From Planctomycetota bacterium (lineage in GTDB: Bacteria > Planctomycetota > UBA1135 > GCA-002686595): a DNA stretch of 34,903 nucleotides. Positions 33,621-34,903 of this stretch are shown one piece after another. The translations under genes were made by a program, and so were the position numbers. How positions within the stretch are numbered: position 1 is the first letter of the stretch; every line of letters starts with the position of its first letter. Below the pieces are notes generated by a model. The model was given only the letters and a program-made list of their open reading frames with translations. It made no database searches and was not told the origin of the DNA. Where the stretch lies: contig VGZD01000033.1 of NCBI GenBank assembly GCA_016872715.1, positions 1 through 34,903 of the forward strand, given 5' to 3'.

Positions 33621-34852
33621 CAGCGATCCACCTCGCCCATGACGAAGTCCATGGAGCCGATCAGGGAGACCATGTCGGAGAACAACCGGCCCTTGGCCAG
33701 CATCACAAGCGCCTGAATGTTCATCAGGCCCGGCGCGCGGATGTGGCAGCGCAGCGGCTTGGAGCTGCCGTCGCTGGCCACGAAGAAGCCGAGCTCGCCC
33801 TTGGAGGACTCGATGCCGCGGTAGCTCTGGCCCTTGGGCAGGCGCAGGTCGGTGACGACCTTGAACTGGAAGATCAGCTCTTCCATCGAGCTGTGCACGA
33901 GGTCCTTGGGCGGCAGCACGAAGCGCCGATCCTCGACCAGCACGTCGCCCGGCGTGGACTTCAGCCGATCGAGCGCTTGGCGCACGATGCGGCAGCTCTG
34001 GCGCATCTCTTCCATGCGCACGAGGTAGCGGTCGTAGCAGTCGCCGCTCGCGCCCGTGGGAACGTCGAAGTCGTAGCTCTCGTAGCCGCTGTAGGGCTGC
34101 GCGCGGCGCAGGTCCCACTCGACGCCCGAGCCGCGCAACACCGGTCCGGTGAGCGACATCGCCAGCGCATCCGCGCGCGAGAGCACGCCGATGCCGCGGT
34201 TGCGGTCGTTCCAGATGCGATTGCGCGTGAGCAGCTTGTCCATGTCGTCGAGTCCCTTGGGGAACTCGACCAAGAACTCCTCGATCAGCCGCTCGACCTT
34301 CTCGTCCACGTCGGCGTACAGGCCGCCGATGCGCACGTAGGTGTTGTTCATGCGATGCCCGGTGTAGGCATCGACGATCTCGTAGAGCTTCTCGCGCTCC
34401 TTGAACGCGTAGAAGAAGATCGTCACGGCGCCGAGGTCGATCGACTGGGTGCCCAGATAGATCAGGTGCCCCATGATGCGCGAGAGCTCCATCAGGAGCA
34501 CGCGGATCACCTGCGCGCGCGGCGGGGCCTCGATGCCGGCGAGCTTCTCGATCGCGAGCGCGTAGCCGATGTTGTTCATCAACGGCTGCACGTAGTCGAG
34601 GCGGTCGGTGTGCGGGAAGAACTTGTGCCAACCGAGCGACTCGGCGCTCTTCTCCTTGCCGCGGTGCAGGTAGCCGACGACCGGATCGCACTCGACGATG
34701 CGCTCGCCGTCGAGCGTCACGACGATGCGCAGCACGCCGTGCGTCGCCGGATGCTGCGGACCCATGTTGAGCGTCAAGAGCTCGCCGTGCAGCGGATCGT
34801 CGCCCCGCGGCGGCGCGGGCGCGTACTCGAAGACTTGCTTGGTGAGCGTCAT
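33620..34852 (-). CDS. nuoD: NADH-quinone oxidoreductase subunit D
   Basis: NuoD is the 49-kDa-type subunit that forms the quinone site with NuoB. The 410-residue product opens with the conserved NMGPQHPATHGVLRIVVTLDGE (His pair of the quinone pocket, shown here in its usual setting). It includes GYLHRGKEK, and it ends with the family-typical SLIGSMDFVMGEVDR. The ATG at 34852 is chosen because GGAGGAG stands about 6 bp upstream. An in-frame extension to 34894 would lie inside the upstream gene. Confidence 0.97.
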   Translation of the reverse strand: MTLTKQVFEYAPAPPRGDDPLHGELLTLNMGPQHPATHGVLRIVVTLDGERIVECDPVVGYLHRGKEKSAESLGWHKFFPHTDRLDYVQPLMNNIGYALAIEKLAGIEAPPRAQVIRVLLMELSRIMGHLIYLGTQSIDLGAVTIFFYAFKEREKLYEIVDAYTGHRMNNTYVRIGGLYADVDEKVERLIEEFLVEFPKGLDDMDKLLTRNRIWNDRNRGIGVLSRADALAMSLTGPVLRGSGVEWDLRRAQPYSGYESYDFDVPTGASGDCYDRYLVRMEEMRQSCRIVRQALDRLKSTPGDVLVEDRRFVLPPKDLVHSSMEELIFQFKVVTDLRLPKGQSYRGIESSKGELGFFVASDGSSKPLRCHIRAPGLMNIQALVMLAKGRLFSDMVSLIGSMDFVMGEVDR

Positions 34853-34903
34853 CGGGACTCCTCCGCCCAGCTCGCGCGGCGCGCGCGATCCCACTGCCGG
34901 TAC
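34849..34903 (-). CDS. nuoC: 3' end of probable nuoC (partial)
   Basis: The last 17 codons of an open frame enter from the window edge: YRQWDRARRASWAEESR, then TGA overlapping the nuoD ATG as ATGA. The pattern of an aromatic-Arg-x-aromatic-Asp near the end followed by a Trp-Glu-like segment resembles the C-terminus of NuoC, and nuoC is the expected neighbour. The fragment is too short to be certain. Confidence 0.55.
   Translation of the reverse strand, partial: YRQWDRARRASWAEESR

Overview
The window is GC-rich chromosomal DNA with almost no intergenic space, from a Gram-negative bacterium. An LptE-type and a BamD-like outer-membrane lipoprotein imply an LPS-bearing outer membrane. A Planctomycetota-like origin is my best guess, from the FtsH with a very long periplasmic region, the large exported proteins of unknown function and the style of the ECF-like sigma factor. 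This is inference; Myxococcota or another high-GC Gram-negative phylum is not excluded. I see no tRNA, rRNA, CRISPR array, insertion sequence or prophage.

Layout. (1) 73-6387, minus strand: a CNNM/CBS membrane protein, recO, a BamD-like TPR lipoprotein and lptE form a tightly packed operon with 3-bp gaps or 4-bp start/stop overlaps. ftsH follows after a 167-bp gap containing two small hairpins. (2) 6621-16392, plus strand: an ECF-like sigma factor, then hutI and ftcD (consecutive steps of histidine breakdown), an unknown exported protein, an STT3-like multi-membrane-span protein, an exported Cys-rich protein with a degenerate metallopeptidase motif (HQLAH), and a GH38-like glycosidase. (3) 16389-22817: an EamA transporter (-), an exported protein with a thioredoxin-like N-terminus (+), a membrane-fused spermidine-synthase-like protein (-), a short thioredoxin-fold gene interrupted by an in-frame TGA (-), and a PilZ protein (+). 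(4) 22890-34903, minus strand: a complete nuoD-nuoN respiratory complex I operon in canonical order, preceded by the last 17 codons of what is probably nuoC.

Most notable observation. At 22020-22415 a thioredoxin-fold protein has TGA exactly where the first cysteine of the CxxC redox motif should be (TGA-Gly-Gln-Cys). The reading frame continues without a shift for 86 further codons and includes the cis-proline motif. A perfect 7-bp hairpin with a 5-nt loop starts 10 nt after the TGA, placing its loop 17 nt downstream, with G as the second loop base. This fits the published description of a bacterial SECIS element. The simplest reading is an unannotated UxxC selenoprotein; a nonsense mutation or sequencing error is the alternative.

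Other points: both closely abutting convergent gene pairs share one CTAG as the stop codon of both genes, inside the same CGCTAGCG palindrome. The GH38-like enzyme, the peptidase-like protein and two thioredoxin- or synthase-like domains each deviate at family catalytic positions. TA-rich -10-like hexamers lie unusually close to several start codons.
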